Below, piece after piece: positions 31,669-43,705 of a stretch of DNA of 64,000 nucleotides. A program made the position numbers and the translations under genes. This DNA comes from Quercus robur (taxonomy: Eukaryota > Streptophyta > Magnoliopsida > Fagales > Fagaceae): contig NC_065535.1 of the NCBI RefSeq assembly GCF_932294415.1, forward strand, positions 11,564,282 to 11,628,281, in the 5' to 3' direction. The first letter of the stretch is position 1, and each line of letters begins with the position of its first letter. The notes under the pieces are model-generated. The model did no database searches. It saw nothing but the letters and a program-made list of their open reading frames with translations, and was not told where the DNA came from.

Positions 31669-34600
31669 CTAGATCACTGCCTTCTCTCTTCGTTCATCAA
31701 TCAGATCTAGGCTTTTTCCTAGTAGTTCATCATTACTGCTTGGAGTGAAGGAGCTTGTCCTCAGCGTTGGGAAGCTTGCCTCTAGAGGGCTAACAACCTC
31801 GGCCCAATAGGTCATGGCAAAAGGTGTCTTCCCTGTTAACTGCCGTAGTGTAGTCCAGTAAGTCCATAAGACGTGCAAAAGCTCTTCTACCCATCTTCCC
31901 TTGGCGTCATCCAGTCTCTTCTTAAGCCTATTGACTATGACCTTGTTGACAGCCTCGGCTTGCCCATTTCCTTGAGGATAAGCTGGAGTTGAGTACCTGT
32001 TAGTGATCCCCAGTTCGCAGCAGTATCTTCTAAAGGCTTTACTGTCAAATTGGAGTCCATTATTTGAAATGAGGGTACGAGGGACCTGGAATCGTGTAAC
32101 AATGTTTCTCTAGATGAATTTCTTAGCATCCACATCTTTGATGTTGGCCAATGGCTCAGCTTCGACCCATTTGGTGAAGTAATCTGTGCCGACCAATAGA
32201 TATTTCTTATTTCTTGCTGCCTTGGGGAAAGGGCCTACAATATCCAGGCCCCATTGGGCGAATGGCCATGGACTGGAAAAAGGGTTGAGGACCCCTCCTG
32301 GATGATGAATATTTAGGGCAAACCTTTGGCACTGGTCACATTTCTTAGCATACTCTAGGGCTTCCTTCTGCATCCCCGGCTACCAATATCCCTAGGTAAT
32401 GGCTCGGTGCGACAGAGATCTTCCTCCTGTGTGACTCGCACAAATCCCTTCGTGTAGCTCTTCAAGCAATAATTCTGATGCTTCAGGGTGAACACACAGT
32501 ACATATGGCCCAGAATAGGAGCGCTTATACAATTTGTGGTCCTCGGACAACTAGAACCGAGGGGCATTTCTTCGTATTTTTTCAGCCTCTGACTTCTCCT
32601 CGGGTAAGATATCATCTTTGAGGAACCTCATTATAGGGTCTATCCAGCTAGGACCCACTCTAACCTCATGGATATGGACCATGTCTTTTGCAACTTCATT
32701 TGCTCTATCTAGATGCTCGACAAGAATAATTCGAGGTAAACCCCCTGCCGAGGAGGTAGCAAGCGTGGCTAATGAATCTACATGAGTGTTTCCACTTCTG
32801 GAGACGTGTGACAGACTGAAAAGATTGAAGTCTGACTGCAAGCGTTTGACCTGGCTTAAGTACTCTTGCATCCTCGTATCACTGGCTTCCAACTCTCCCT
32901 TTACCTAGCCCACTACTAATCTCGAGCCCGAGAACATCTCTACTGCTTTTCCTCCTATTTTCTGCACCATGGCCATTCCTTGTAACAAGGCCTCATATTC
33001 GGCTTCGTTATTCGTGGTCGAGAACCCAAGTCTCAAGGATTTCTCTATGATAGTCTTCTCAGGAGATACTAGGACTAGCTCCACTCTGGACCCCCTTTGA
33101 TTTGCTGCGCCATCAACGTACACCTTCCAACATGGTGGTCCTAGCGTAGAGATTACTCCAACCGTTTTTCCATCCATGTTGCGCTCCTCTGCTACTATTT
33201 CTACTGGTGGTTCAGCAAATTTGGCCACCAAGTCAACTAGGACCTGACCTTTTATGGAGGTCCGAGGCATGTACTTGATGTCAAAAGCTCCTAAAATTGT
33301 GCTCCATATGGCAATCCTTTTAGTGTAATCAGCGGTCCGAAGTACGAACTTCAAGGATAGTTGGGTTCGAACAACCACTGCGTGGGCTTAGAAATAATGG
33401 GGAAGTTTTCGCGTAGCATAGACCATAGCTAGTATGGCTTTCTCCAGGGGTAAGTATCTAACCTCAGCTTCATGCAACAACTTGCTCACGTAATAGACTG
33501 GCTTTTGAAGGCCATTGTCATCCCATATTAGCACCAAGCTCACAGCATGAGGGGCCACAGCAATATATGCGTATAGGACTTCATCGGCCTCAGGACTGGA
33601 CATGATAGGTGGCCGGGATAGGTATTCCTTGAGTTGCTAGAAGGCCACAATATAGTCCTCAGACCACTCAAATCCTTTCCACTTGTTGATCAAGAGATAG
33701 AACGGTCTGCATCTATCCGCCAACTTAGAAATGAATCAATTCAGGGCTGCGATCATTCCAGTAAGCTTTTGGATCTCCTTGGCGTTTTGCGGTGGTTTTA
33801 AATCATTAATAGCCTTGATCTAGTCAGGGTTAACCTCAATTCCCCTATGAGTAACCATGTCGCCTAAAAACTTGCCTGACCCCACGCCAAATGAGCATTT
33901 AGAAGCATTTAGGTGCAACTTGTGCTTCCTTAAGACATCAAAGGTGCTGCCAAGGTCTCCTAAATACTCGAACACCACTTTACTCTTCACCACCATATCA
34001 TCAACATAGATTTTGATGCTCTTGCCCAACTGCGGCTCGAACATTCTTGTCATCATCCTTTGATAAGTGGACCCTGCGTTCTTCAGACCGAACGGCCTTG
34101 TAATGGTAGTTCCCAGTAGGTGTCACAAAAGCTGTCTTCTCCTGATCCTCCAGGGCTAGTGGTATTTGATGATAGCCTTGAAAGGCATCTAAGAAGCTCA
34201 TCCGAGGATGGCCTGTTGTTGCATCCACCAGCTGGTCTATTTGAGGCATGAGGAACGGGTCTTTTGGGCATGCTTTATTTAGGTCCGTGAAATCTACACA
34301 AACCCGCAATTTGCACTTTTCTTCTTGACCACCACGGTGTTGGCCAACCATTCGGGATAAAAAACCTCTTTGATGGCCCCTGCACGCTTAAGCTTTGCCA
34401 CTTCGTCCCTAATCGCATCGGTGTGCTCTCTCGATAGGCGACGGGGTGACTGCTTCTTAGGAGTGATGGATGGGTTGACATTAAGATGGTGACAGATGAA
34501 GGCTGGATTAATCCCAGGAGTATCGCAGGCATCCCATGCAAATACGTCAACATTTCTTTTGAGAAACTCAATCAACTCCTCTTTCTCCTGAAGAGGCAGC

Positions 34601-34701
34601 TGAGCCCCTACCTGAAAGAACTTCTTCGGGTCACCGCCAATAACCACCTCCTCTAGATCTTCGCATTTTGCCTCCTCGATAGCTGTATCAGGAGGCGACA
34701 C
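31669..34701 (-). mobile_element. pol region of the Tat element: RT, RNase H (two), integrase; broken
   Basis: Reading the minus strand: reverse transcriptase about 34700-33820 (includes YVDDMVVKS of the catalytic box), RNase H about 33603-33388, a second RNase H-type domain about 33378-32905 (WKVYVDGAANQRGS, then NNEAEYEAL), and integrase about 32615-31669 (CDQCQRFA zinc-binding part, then WGLDIVGPFP and YFTKWVEAEP). Domain order is that of Ty3/gypsy. The dual RNase H supports Tat lineage. It is interrupted in several places and is not functional as read. Confidence 0.9.
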
Positions 34702-34716
34702 CGGGGCCCTTGATTG

Positions 34717-35343
34717 CTATAAATTCTTTTTAGTAGAGGCCAAGGACTCCGCATCGAGCTGATGTGAGATGGCAGCCACCACACGCTGCCTTGCTGTGGA
34801 TTGGCAACTACGGATTTTGAGAACCTGGTCCCCTGACGAGAATTTCACCTTTTGATGCAATGAGGAAGCAACAGCCCCTAAGGTATGGAGCCAGGGCCTA
34901 CCGACGATGGCTGTATAGGGAGAGTAGGTGTCAACCACGATAAAGTTCACCTCCACTATCTCTGGGCTGGTCTGGATGGGTAGCCTAATCATGCCCTTTG
35001 GAATGACAAGCTTCCCGTCGAAGCTCATTAAAGGAGAGTTATAGGGCATCAAATCTTCCGGTTTTAACCTCAGCCCCTTGTAGAGGTCGGGGTACATAAC
35101 CTCGGCCCCACTGCCACCATCCACCATTACACTTTTCACATCGTAGTCCCCGATTTTGAGAGTGATCAACAACGCATCGTCATGGGGCTGGGTGGTCCCG
35201 ATCTTGTCTTCTTCTGAAAAACTCAAGATTGGGTGAAAATTCATTCTGGCCCTCTTCGGCTCTGGCTGGGACTCCTCGGCAGGCCGCTGAGCCACAGATA
35301 ACACTTGTGAAGGGCGCGTGCCTGTTCTTCCTAGCACGGCCAA
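34717..35343 (-). mobile_element. Aspartic protease region of the Tat element
   Basis: The segment has the retropepsin-like active site VMVDGGSGAEVMYPDLY and a downstream YTAIVGRPWLHTLGAV motif, both usual for plant Ty3/gypsy proteases. It lies between gag and reverse transcriptase as expected. Confidence 0.85.
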
Positions 35344-35412
35344 GATTACATTGATCGTCCCTACAGGTGGCCTTAGGGCAGTATCTCTCTGGGGTTCCTG
35401 ATGGGTTTGGCC

Positions 35413-36824
35413 TTAATGACCACTAGGATGATGAAGAAGGTGCTTCAACTTTCCTTCTCGGACTAGCTGGTCCAGATAATTCCAGAGGTTCCTACAGTTC
35501 CCCATGGTATGTTCGTGGTCCTGTTGGTATTGGCAATAAAAGTTTTGATTGCGCCTCTTGGACTCTCCCACCATCTTATTCGACCACTTAAAGTATGGCT
35601 CGTTCTTGATTTTCTTCAACACCCGATGCACTGGTTCTCAGAATACAGTATTGACAGTCTGTGTATTGGTTGCTTCGGATTGCCCTCCGAAATCTCTCCT
35701 CGGGCAGTTGCTGTTATATCGGTCCAACCTGAAATCCCTCATCTCCTGAGGGATAACCTTCTCTTTTCCTTTACCTTGCAACTGGTCTTCCTTTACTCGT
35801 TTATACTTATCGATCCGATCCATCAGTTGGTGCACACTGGTGGCGGGCTTGCCAGTTAGAGACTTCCTCAAGCCGTGCTCGGCTGGGAGACTATTTTTGA
35901 AGGTGTTGATGGCAACGTCGTCAAAATTGTCATCCATTTCATTATACATCTCCCAATATCTATCCGTGTAGGCCTTTAGAGTTTCTCCATCATGCATGGA
36001 TAACGACAATAACGCACTTAAGGGCCGAGGAGCTCTGCTACTTGTAACGAAATGGGAGCCAAAGGATTGGGTTAGCTGCCTATATGAATTTATAGAATTC
36101 GTCTTTAAGTCATTGAACCACCTCATCGCCACTGGTCCCAATCTAGATAGGAAAACCTTGCACATCAGCGCTTCATTTTTAGAATGGACAACCATTCTTT
36201 GGTTAAACTGGCTCACATGCTCCATGGGTCTGTTTTGCCGTTATAAATGGCGAAGGTTGGCTGCTAGAATCGTCAAGGAAGTGTAGCCCCTTCTATGTGG
36301 CGTGTGAAAGGTGATTTGGAGAGTTGATCTAGTGCCCTGCTCATGGCATCGTTTTCCAAGCCCCTAGGAGATGGGCTTTTATGTTCACGCCTCCGGTAGT
36401 GCTCTTCTTCGTGAGAGAAGGTCTTGCTTGGAGGAGTTCTTGATCTTTACCTATGGTCATCATCACTTTCATTATCGGAGGGCATGTTAGGCCCAAAATG
36501 AGATCACCTTCGTTGTGCATGGCGCAACTTTCTCTTCAAATCGTCTATTTCTCGCTGCATGGCTTGCTTATCATTCTGTCTCTGGGATACATGACTTATA
36601 ACTTCTTCTGGTTGCATGGCCCGGTTGTTATTTTGTCTCTGGAGCACGAGACTACCCACACGAGAATAGCTTTTACTGGTTTGAGTGGTGTGCACACTTT
36701 CCTCTCGAAACCTTCCATTCTCTTCATTTCGATCACGCTCAGGGTTGGGAAAGTTATCCTGTTGTTGGGATCTAGCCAATTCAGGTTGATGGGAGCCTGC
36801 CTGATGGGGGCCTGATCCTACCAT
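35413..36824 (-). mobile_element. gag region of the Tat element
   Basis: The gag core (retrotransposon gag domain) lies at about 36225-35638 with FLSRLGPVAMRWFNDLK and ETLKAYTDRYWEMYNEM. A downstream segment (35631-35413) has a zinc-knuckle-like stretch (FYCQYQQDHEHTMGNCRN). The N-terminal part is Gln/Arg-rich. The region is split by a small number of breaks. Confidence 0.85.
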
Positions 36825-36857
36825 GCTTGATTGTTGCCCTTACTAACACACAAATTC

Positions 36858-36877
36858 TTCCCACAGACGGCGCCAAT
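36858..36877 (-). promoter_or_regulatory. Primer binding site of the Tat element
   Basis: Immediately inside the 5' LTR the minus strand reads TTGGCGCCGTCTGTGGGAA, a form seen in many plant Tat/Athila-type elements as the tRNA primer site. The exact tRNA was not checked. Confidence 0.75.
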
Positions 36878-37652
36878 TGTAAGGACTGGGTTTGAGCACC
36901 TCTTTTGTTAGATGAGTGGACTCTAGCCCAACTAGCCCAATACAACAAATTTATAGAGAATGTGTTTAAGAACTAGGCCTTAGTGAGGGTTACAACAACT
37001 AGACATGGTTATGAGTGAGTTGAATAACAAGGACGTAAGCTAAAGTATGAAATTCTGTCCTCGGGCATTTCTTCCAAGGAAATTATTGTTCTTATTCTTT
37101 CTTCAGTGCTTGGTTACAAAGGTTTCCAAGATCATGCAAATTGCTACCGTATTCTCCTTCTAATTCCCGATCTCCTTTTCCTGGAGGATTTCTCACATTA
37201 TATATCCCCCTCCAATCGATCTTGGCTCTCCATTTGTTGATTGTGCAGGTCACTACTCGAGTGCTTGTCCCATCAACCACCTTCCCAAACTTTCTGTGAG
37301 TTGCAGCAATCAAGACAGCACTGTTCAGGGATCATTTTCTCATTAATGCGGCCAGAACATTAGTTGTGGGCATTTAATGCGGAGGTGACAGTTTCTCCTT
37401 GAATTGCTCCTACACCATGCTCCCATAGCTGTCCTACTATACTTGTCCTTTTTCTTGGGACGCTCTGGGAGGCTGTCTTCGATGGCGTGCTGCTCTTCCC
37501 TTCTAGGGTCTGGGATGGCCGAGGATAGGATCATCCTCGGTGATGTTTCTAGGCCATTTGGGCTTTCTTCGTTTTTCCTCGGGCATTTCTTCCTCCTCGG
37601 CGTGGGCCTTGGGCTTAGTATAAAGTAGGCTGGGGTTGCCAAATTCTGACCC

Positions 37653-37656
<4 letters not shown>
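36878..37656 (-). repeat. 5' LTR of the Tat element (779 bp)
   Basis: Collinear with the 3' LTR at 26125-26906, from TGTAAGGACTGGG to TGACCCCACA on the plus strand. Short ORFs shared by both LTRs (26340-27032 and 37092-37702 regions) are simply LTR sequence and not host genes. Confidence 0.88.
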
Positions 37657-37687
<31 letters not shown>

Positions 37688-37719
37688 ACCTTCATTGTTC
37701 ATTTCTGTTATTTTGGATA

Positions 37720-39400
37720 GTAATGGAATAAGGAAAAAATGAAACTAATGATTGAAACTTTGTGTTTCACCTATATAATCAATTTTGCTTTTCTATTGGA
37801 GTTGTGGTGTGCCTTTGTGTTAGAACCCATTTACCTCTTCCTTGTGTGTGTGTGTTTGTTTCTAAAAAAAAAAAAAAAAAAAAGATTTTCTAGTAGTCAC
37901 ATGGAAACCCTTGCTCTCTTTAAAGAGGGATTTCTCTCATTATCTTCTCTATTAAATGACTACCAAATTGTTTATGAACATACCATAGGTGAAATGCATA
38001 ACTTAATATGGTTTCTTGTTTTTATCTACTATGTTATTGCCATTATTGCTAAGAATAATGGCAATAAGGGAAAAATGAAACTAATGATTGAAACTTTGTG
38101 TTTCACCTATATAATCAATTTTGATTTTCTAGTAGTCACACGGAAACCCTTGCTCTCTTTAAAGAGGGATTTCTCTCATTATCTTCTCTATTAAATGACT
38201 ACCAAATTGTTTTATGAACATACCATAGGTGAAATGCATAACTTAATATGGTTTCTTGTTTTTATCTACTCTGTTATTGCCATTATTGCCAAGAATAATG
38301 GCAATAAGGAAAAAACGAAACTAATGATTGAAACTATGTGTTTCACTTATATAATCAATTTTGATTTTCTAGTAGTCACATGGAAACCCTTGCTCTCTTT
38401 AAAGAGGGATTTCTCTCATTATCTTCTCTACTAAATGACTACTAAATTGTTTTATGAACATACCATAGGTGAAATGCATAACTTAATATGGTTTCTTGTT
38501 TTTATCTACTATGTTATTGCCATTGATGATGCACAGAAAATCAGTAGGCTGAATGCTCCGAGCGTCAAAGATCTAACCACTCTTTGGAATGCCTGAAAAA
38601 GAAAACACACTATTAAAGGTGACCGGAGTACACCGGCCAAGAACCCTCCGATGCTTAAGTTAGTCTCTCTTTTAGATTCTAGAATTCCAACTTTTTGGGA
38701 ATTATAAAAAACCTACTTCCATCTGGTCCAAATGGGGTGTTTATATAGTATGCTCTTGGAGCAATTATTTGACTTGTAACTTCCCCTGTATTTGAGGAAG
38801 TCAGAGGATTCAAGGATAACTTCCACAACCATTATGGGAGTTATCATATTTCATCTTCTATAACTGTTATTAGCAGTTAAGTACTCTGTAAGAAGATATA
38901 GTGACCGGGGATTCACTCATGCCTTGGGATAATAACACGTGGTTCAATTTACTAGTTTGTGTAAATAAACTTCCCTGGAACTTTTCCAAGTGTTGGGGAT
39001 CGTTTTTGTACAATCCTCATGGACAACCATAAGCCTATGGACTACTGTTTTGTTAAGCATAGCTACTTTCGTCTTCCTAGCCTGGACAATTCTTATGGAC
39101 GAGTCTAGAGTTCAATTCTTAGTTCACCATCAGCCATTAATGCCAAGAATAATGGCAATAAGGAAAAAATGAAACTAATGATTGAAACTTTGTGTTTCAC
39201 CTATATAATCAATTTTGATTTTCTAGTAGTCACAGGGAAACCCTTGCTCTCTTTAAAGAGGGATTTCTCTCATTATCTTCTCTATTAAATGAATACCAAA
39301 TTGTTTTATAAACATACCATAGGTGAAATGCATAACTTAATATGGTTTCTTGTTTTTATCTACTCTGTTATTGCCATCATTGCCAAGAATAATGAAAATA
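37720..39400 (+). repeat. 240-bp tandem array (four units), interrupted by a solo LTR
   Basis: The marker ATGAAACTAATGATTGAAAC recurs at 37739, 38075, 38315 (one base changed) and 39169. Units 2 and 3 are exactly 240 bp apart. Unit 1 is 96 bp longer because of an insert ending in a run of 20 A (near 37864-37883). Unit 3 is split by the solo LTR at 38524-39132. The ORFs at 37739-38434 are the same unit read repeatedly and are not genes. The array starts beside the Tat element but is not part of it. Confidence 0.88.
38519..39137. mobile_element. Solo LTR (609 bp) with GCCAT target duplication
   Basis: Bases 38524-39132 begin TGATGATGCACAG and end TTCACCATCA, with TGATG/CATCA inverted termini, flanked by a perfect 5-bp duplication GCCAT (38519-38523 and 39133-39137). 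Removing it restores the 240-bp unit. TATA-like strings occur (AATTATAAAAAACC near 38699; GTTTATATAGTATG near 38740). Family is not determined. Confidence 0.8.
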
Positions 39401-39823
39401 AATAACAAAGATAGACAAAGGCTTTAAATTGAAACAATATTATAAATTTGGGACTTTAATTGACAAACTTGATTGGAGAAGTTTCAAAATTTTTGAGTGC
39501 TCCAAGTATAAAATGAAAAATAAAAAGGGCATTGCTTTACCTCTCTATCATCGTCTTCAAGCGTACAATGGGAAAAGGAGTTCCGATATAAAAAGTAGAA
39601 TTTAGCCTATTAGATTGTCATGAGAATTGCTAGCAACAAGTTTTATCCTATATGATTAAATTAAATTTGAAATGTGAACTACAGTATAGATAATAGTTAA
39701 TTTACAAAATAAGTAATCTAAATCACAATCCTCTTGACTGTACTGCTGTCGGGCCTATCTATCAACTAAACAAAAATAACTACAATAACATAAACACTCG
39801 AGTATCTCACTAACAATTTTGCT
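39401..39823. other. Spacer and probable 3' UTR of the LIP2p-like gene
   Basis: No gene seen. The 100-200 bp before 39824 probably hold the 3' UTR of the minus-strand octanoyltransferase gene. A/T-rich, without recognisable element ends. Confidence 0.4.
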
Positions 39824-42478
39824 TCATGACCAGATTAATTCAAACTCATACATGAGGATGCTTTTATGAAAGATTTCGAGCTGAAAAACCTCTGAAAATT
39901 CCTTGATCAAAGATGAGTGACTGATATCAATCAATTGACAATCATTGGAATGAAGCACACTTGCTTTTCCACATCTAGTGGATGGCTGAAATTCTCCTAG
40001 CAACTCGTTAATGCTTCCAACCTGACGGTTTCGTATTCCACATGGGACTATTGAGTGAAATGGGGTTAGATCTGTGTTGATATTCAGTGCTAACCCATGA
40101 TATGTTATCCACTGAGATACTCGTATCCCAACAGTTGCCACTTTCTTATCTCCGGTAGTGAAATTGAAAAGTAGGATCAGTCACTATAATCACTTAGGCA
40201 CTCTGCATGTTATTCACCCAAAAAAAATTAGATTAAGATAAAGAAGGGAGGGTAACTTTTGAACAGAATGCTAAATTAAATGACTGTACGGTATTATAAT
40301 TTAAGTAACACAAAGTGAGAGGAATGAGGCTGTAGAGTCTGCCTCTTTTACAAAAAGCAAAAACAATTAATGTCTATAATATGGCAAATCAAAGTCCGGG
40401 TCCCCAATTCAGCAAAAATATAGAATGTGTGAAAAAATATATGAAAATATGGTGTGGCTCCTGGAGTCATTTTCTCAGATTATATCCTTCTATGCAGTGC
40501 CACCAGAGTCTTGATACTAATAAGGATCTACACAACTAACAAACAAGCAAAAATGATGTTGAGCTATATTGTATGCTATTTTGGTTGATAGCACCATCTC
40601 AGAGTCCATTTTTAGTTCACGAAAGATAAAAGGGAAATAATATAAAAATTCAACCATAAGCTTTCAAAGGAAAGTTGGGAACAGAAAAAAATGACCACAT
40701 GAAACTTAGAAACTATTTTTGTCTCACATTTGCTCATTACTTGTAGTTAACGTTTAGATGATGGATTAAAAGAAATGAGAACTACAAATCTAAAGAGATA
40801 TTGAGTTCAAACATATGTTGTAAATTTCAAGGTTTAAATTTCCCTTTCATGGCATCCAAATAGAGCAGAACAGAAAAACTAACCATTCTGTTTATGAACG
40901 AAAAAGTAAACGTTTAAAAACTACAAATAATCATATTACTTATAATAGAGACTAAAAAGCTAAATAATTCAAAATTTTGTTTGCAAACACGAACAGGCAA
41001 AGAAACTTTCAACATGATTTGTTCTATACAGTACATTGCCTATAAAAGTTTTTAAATCAAAGCTAATGTAAGTGCAGAAAACATGAGAACATGCAATATG
41101 CACACTGGTATAGCATAATGGACTGATTAGGAAACATACCAACCCAAACACCAGTAAAGCCCTCAAGTCGAGATGCCTTGATGGAGAATGTCGAGAAAAG
41201 AACATGGATTACCACCTCCTCAAGTGCCCTGAGGTACCAATGAAGATCCATCTTGTGATTTCTGAGATTGATAATAGGGTACATAACTAGCTACAGTCCA
41301 ACACATGCATTAAAAGTTAGGTAGCGAGTATAAAAACAAAAAGAGAATTTCCCTATAATCCATTAAATCTTATTGCTTAGTGAAAAAAGGATTGTAAGTT
41401 TATTCACCATAAAAATAAAAATTCAAACAACAGCAACAAAGCCTTGGGCCCAAAATTTAATGGTTAACCATAGACCTTCAAAAGAGCAATCAAGTTCGGT
41501 CATATGTATTCTATTAAACATCACTAGTAGGGGATGCAGGACACCACAATGACAAACCGAAGATTTTAACCTTATAAGAGGGAAAACTTGAAGATTTTAG
41601 TTATGGTGCATTGTCCTTAGCTTTGTTTTTAACCTTATAAGAGGGAAAAACCGAAGATTTCAATTATGGTGCATTGTCCTTAACTTTGTTTTTAACCTTA
41701 TAAGAGGGAAAATCTGAAGATTTCAGTTATGGTGCATTGTCCTTAACTTTGTTTTTAACCTTATAAGAGGAAAAACCAAATATTTCAGTTATGGTGCAGA
41801 GTCCTTAATTTTTTTATTATATGAATATATTGTTCTTAATATCTTTGCAATTCAGTAGACTATTCTTACAATTCATGTGCTATCCAAATTGTAAAATGAA
41901 AGTCATACATACCAACAAATTATAAATTTTAGCTATGTAATTAGCAATTTGGGACAAATACCTGGCCAAGACCATGATAAGTAACCTCCCTGCCACGTTC
42001 AGTTCTGTAAACGTCATAAGGAGCATCCTTGATGTCGAAATTAAGGTACTCTTCTGAACTACCTGTGCCTAATGTATACACAGGGTGATGTTGTAGAATG
42101 ATTAGTGTATCCTGGCAATCTTGGTTTTTCTCAATCAAGGCCTTCTTCTCCTTAACAATTTGTTTCTGCCAATCCCATGCCTTGTCATAAGGAACCAGTT
42201 CCTTGTACAAATTGAAACACTCGCACCTGCACAATGTCAGTTTTTAAGTCTACGTGGTGAGTTTTGTACTAATGGTGTAAGTGAAAATGCCAGACACAGA
42301 AAACTCACGTTCTTGATTGGTCATTGATTATTATTGAGGTGGATTTGGAATCTGAGATTTGGTTCGATTTTGACAAGGTTCTTGTGTGAGAGTGAAGCCG
42401 GTATGATTTCTTTGTGTGACTGTGAGATGGGCTTGTCGGAACAATGATTAAAAAGTGAGTCGATGCTGCGAGAATCAT
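39824..42478 (-). CDS. LIP2p: Octanoyltransferase (lipoyl(octanoyl) transferase), plastidial LIP2p-like, four exons
   Basis: Exons on the minus strand: 42478-42309, 42226-41962, 41290-41140 and 40149-39824, giving 303 residues. It transfers octanoyl groups from acyl carrier protein to lipoyl domains, the first step of lipoate formation on plastid pyruvate dehydrogenase. The N-terminus ([20 protein letters not shown], rich in Ser/Thr/Lys and lacking acids) looks like a chloroplast transit peptide. LipB motifs are present: [12 protein letters not shown] (134-145), [16 protein letters not shown] (203-218) with the nearby catalytic Lys (197/198), and [14 protein letters not shown] with catalytic Cys232. 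The last exon's acceptor (ACCGGAG|AT) is poor and yields VWVDKK where the family usually has VWVG(D/N)(Q/K)K, i.e. one Gly fewer. A mitochondrial LIP2 is less likely given the long N-terminus. Confidence 0.9.
41559..41820 (+). repeat. 63-bp tandem repeat (about four units) in the LIP2p-like intron 2
   Basis: AACCTTATAAGAGG recurs at 41568, 41631, 41694 and 41757, with GTTATGGTGCATTGTCCTTA between. The last unit is partial and more diverged. It lies wholly in the intron between exons 2 and 3. Confidence 0.9.
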
Positions 42479-42650
42479 ATCTTCTTCTTCTTGTTTTTTG
42501 TTTCTATGATTTGTGATAAGCAGAGTCCATTAATCTGTAATCTTCAACGTTTTCGGGACAAATTATACATGGCAAGTTACTACGGGTTATTATTAGTGGG
42601 ATAGAAAAATAATTTCAGTTGTAGATTTAGATTAGAACCAATAACAAGTA

Positions 42651-43705
42651 ACTAATAATAGGGCTGTCAATTCGAGTTAGCGTGTCGGGTTCATGTCGTG
42701 TTGAGGTAGGGGTATTCAACTAAATGGCTCAACCCTAACCCGACCCATTTAATAATCGTGTCATGATCCTTCAACCCTAACTCGACCTGTTAATAAGGCG
42801 GGTTGACCTAACCCAACCCATTTGACACACTTAATAAACGAGTCATGTTGGGTTAACACGAATGTAACACAACCCATTTCAACCTGCATAATATTAAATA
42901 TAACATCCATCAAGAAATAATTTTTTTTACATCCCAAAAAGCAGTGTATACACTTTAAGTCTTCAACCCACATTCAAAATAATATAGTTTAACAAAAATA
43001 TAACATTCATCTTGAAATAAGTTCTTTACACTCCAAAAGAAGTGCATACACTTCAACCCAAATTCAAAATGACAAAGTTTAACAAAAATAAAATAACATA
43101 GTTCAACAAAAATATAATATCTTTGGAACTCGCCAAATGCTAAGTATCAATATTGAAAAAATTGAGCAAACAGTGAACTAATCATAACTATGACCACGAT
43201 TATCATCCATAGATTCTTTGTTGATGTCCAAATTCATAACATCTTCTACAAGCTCATCCAATTTTATTTGTGCAAGTTCTATGCCAAAAAAAAAAAAAAA
43301 AAAAAGTATTAGCAGTTCTAGGGTTTGTAAAGTTTCAATTTTCAATTATATCCCTTGTAAATTTTTGTAATTACTCACTTTTCTTTTTAAATTTTAAAAT
43401 ATATGTTGGATATAAAAAGTATTTGACATATCTAAAATAAAATAAATATTATTTTGTTATACGAGCTAAACGGGTTGTATTAAGTGGGTCATTTCGAGTT
43501 GACACAAATAAATTGGCGTGTCAAATGTGTCTATTACGGGTTACTCGGGTTTACCCACTTATGACACGTTTTTTATCGTGTCCCTTTCGAGTTGACCCGT
43601 TTATGACCCAAACCCATTAAGACCCAACCCTAACCCGAAAAAACCCGTGTTGGGTTCGTGTCGTGTTCGCGAGTTGGGTCGAACATTGACACCCCTAACT
43701 AATAA
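42651..43705. mobile_element. Non-autonomous hAT element (1.04 kb) with perfect 8-bp target duplication
   Basis: Element 42659-43697 starts TAGGGCTGTCAATTCGAG and ends TTGACACCCCTA, with inverted ends TAGGGNTGTCAAT. It is flanked by ACTAATAA on both sides (42651-42658 and 43698-43705), the 8-bp duplication usual for hAT. The interior carries many CGGGTT/AACCC(A/G)ACC motifs near both ends, typical of these elements, and no transposase ORF. It sits 181 bp upstream of the octanoyltransferase start codon. Confidence 0.85.

Larger units (their letters stand above)
26120..37661 (-). mobile_element. Tat-lineage Ty3/gypsy LTR retrotransposon, full length, broken
   Basis: Two LTRs (26125-26906 and 36878-37656) enclose gag, protease, reverse transcriptase, two RNase H-type segments and integrase on the minus strand, and an antisense ORF on the plus strand between pol and the 3' LTR. 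Antisense ORF plus extra RNase H is the signature of the Tat/Ogre/Retand lineage. The element is flanked by TATAT, having inserted in a (TA)n run. It is 11.5 kb long, structurally complete, but coding regions carry roughly ten breaks, so it is inactive as it stands. The LTRs differ at about 6-7% of positions (counted by eye), suggesting insertion some few million years ago at usual plant rates. Confidence 0.9.

Noticed and set aside
37739-38434. Two ORFs of 151 and 79 codons that share FTYIINFDFLVV.
   Set aside because: They are the same 240-bp tandem unit translated repeatedly; AT-rich and without coding character.
41425-41480. A string resembling the RTE LINE tail (CAACAGCAACAAAGCCTTGG) in the octanoyltransferase intron.
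   Set aside because: Only about 30 bases match and the following sequence diverges; too short to call an element.
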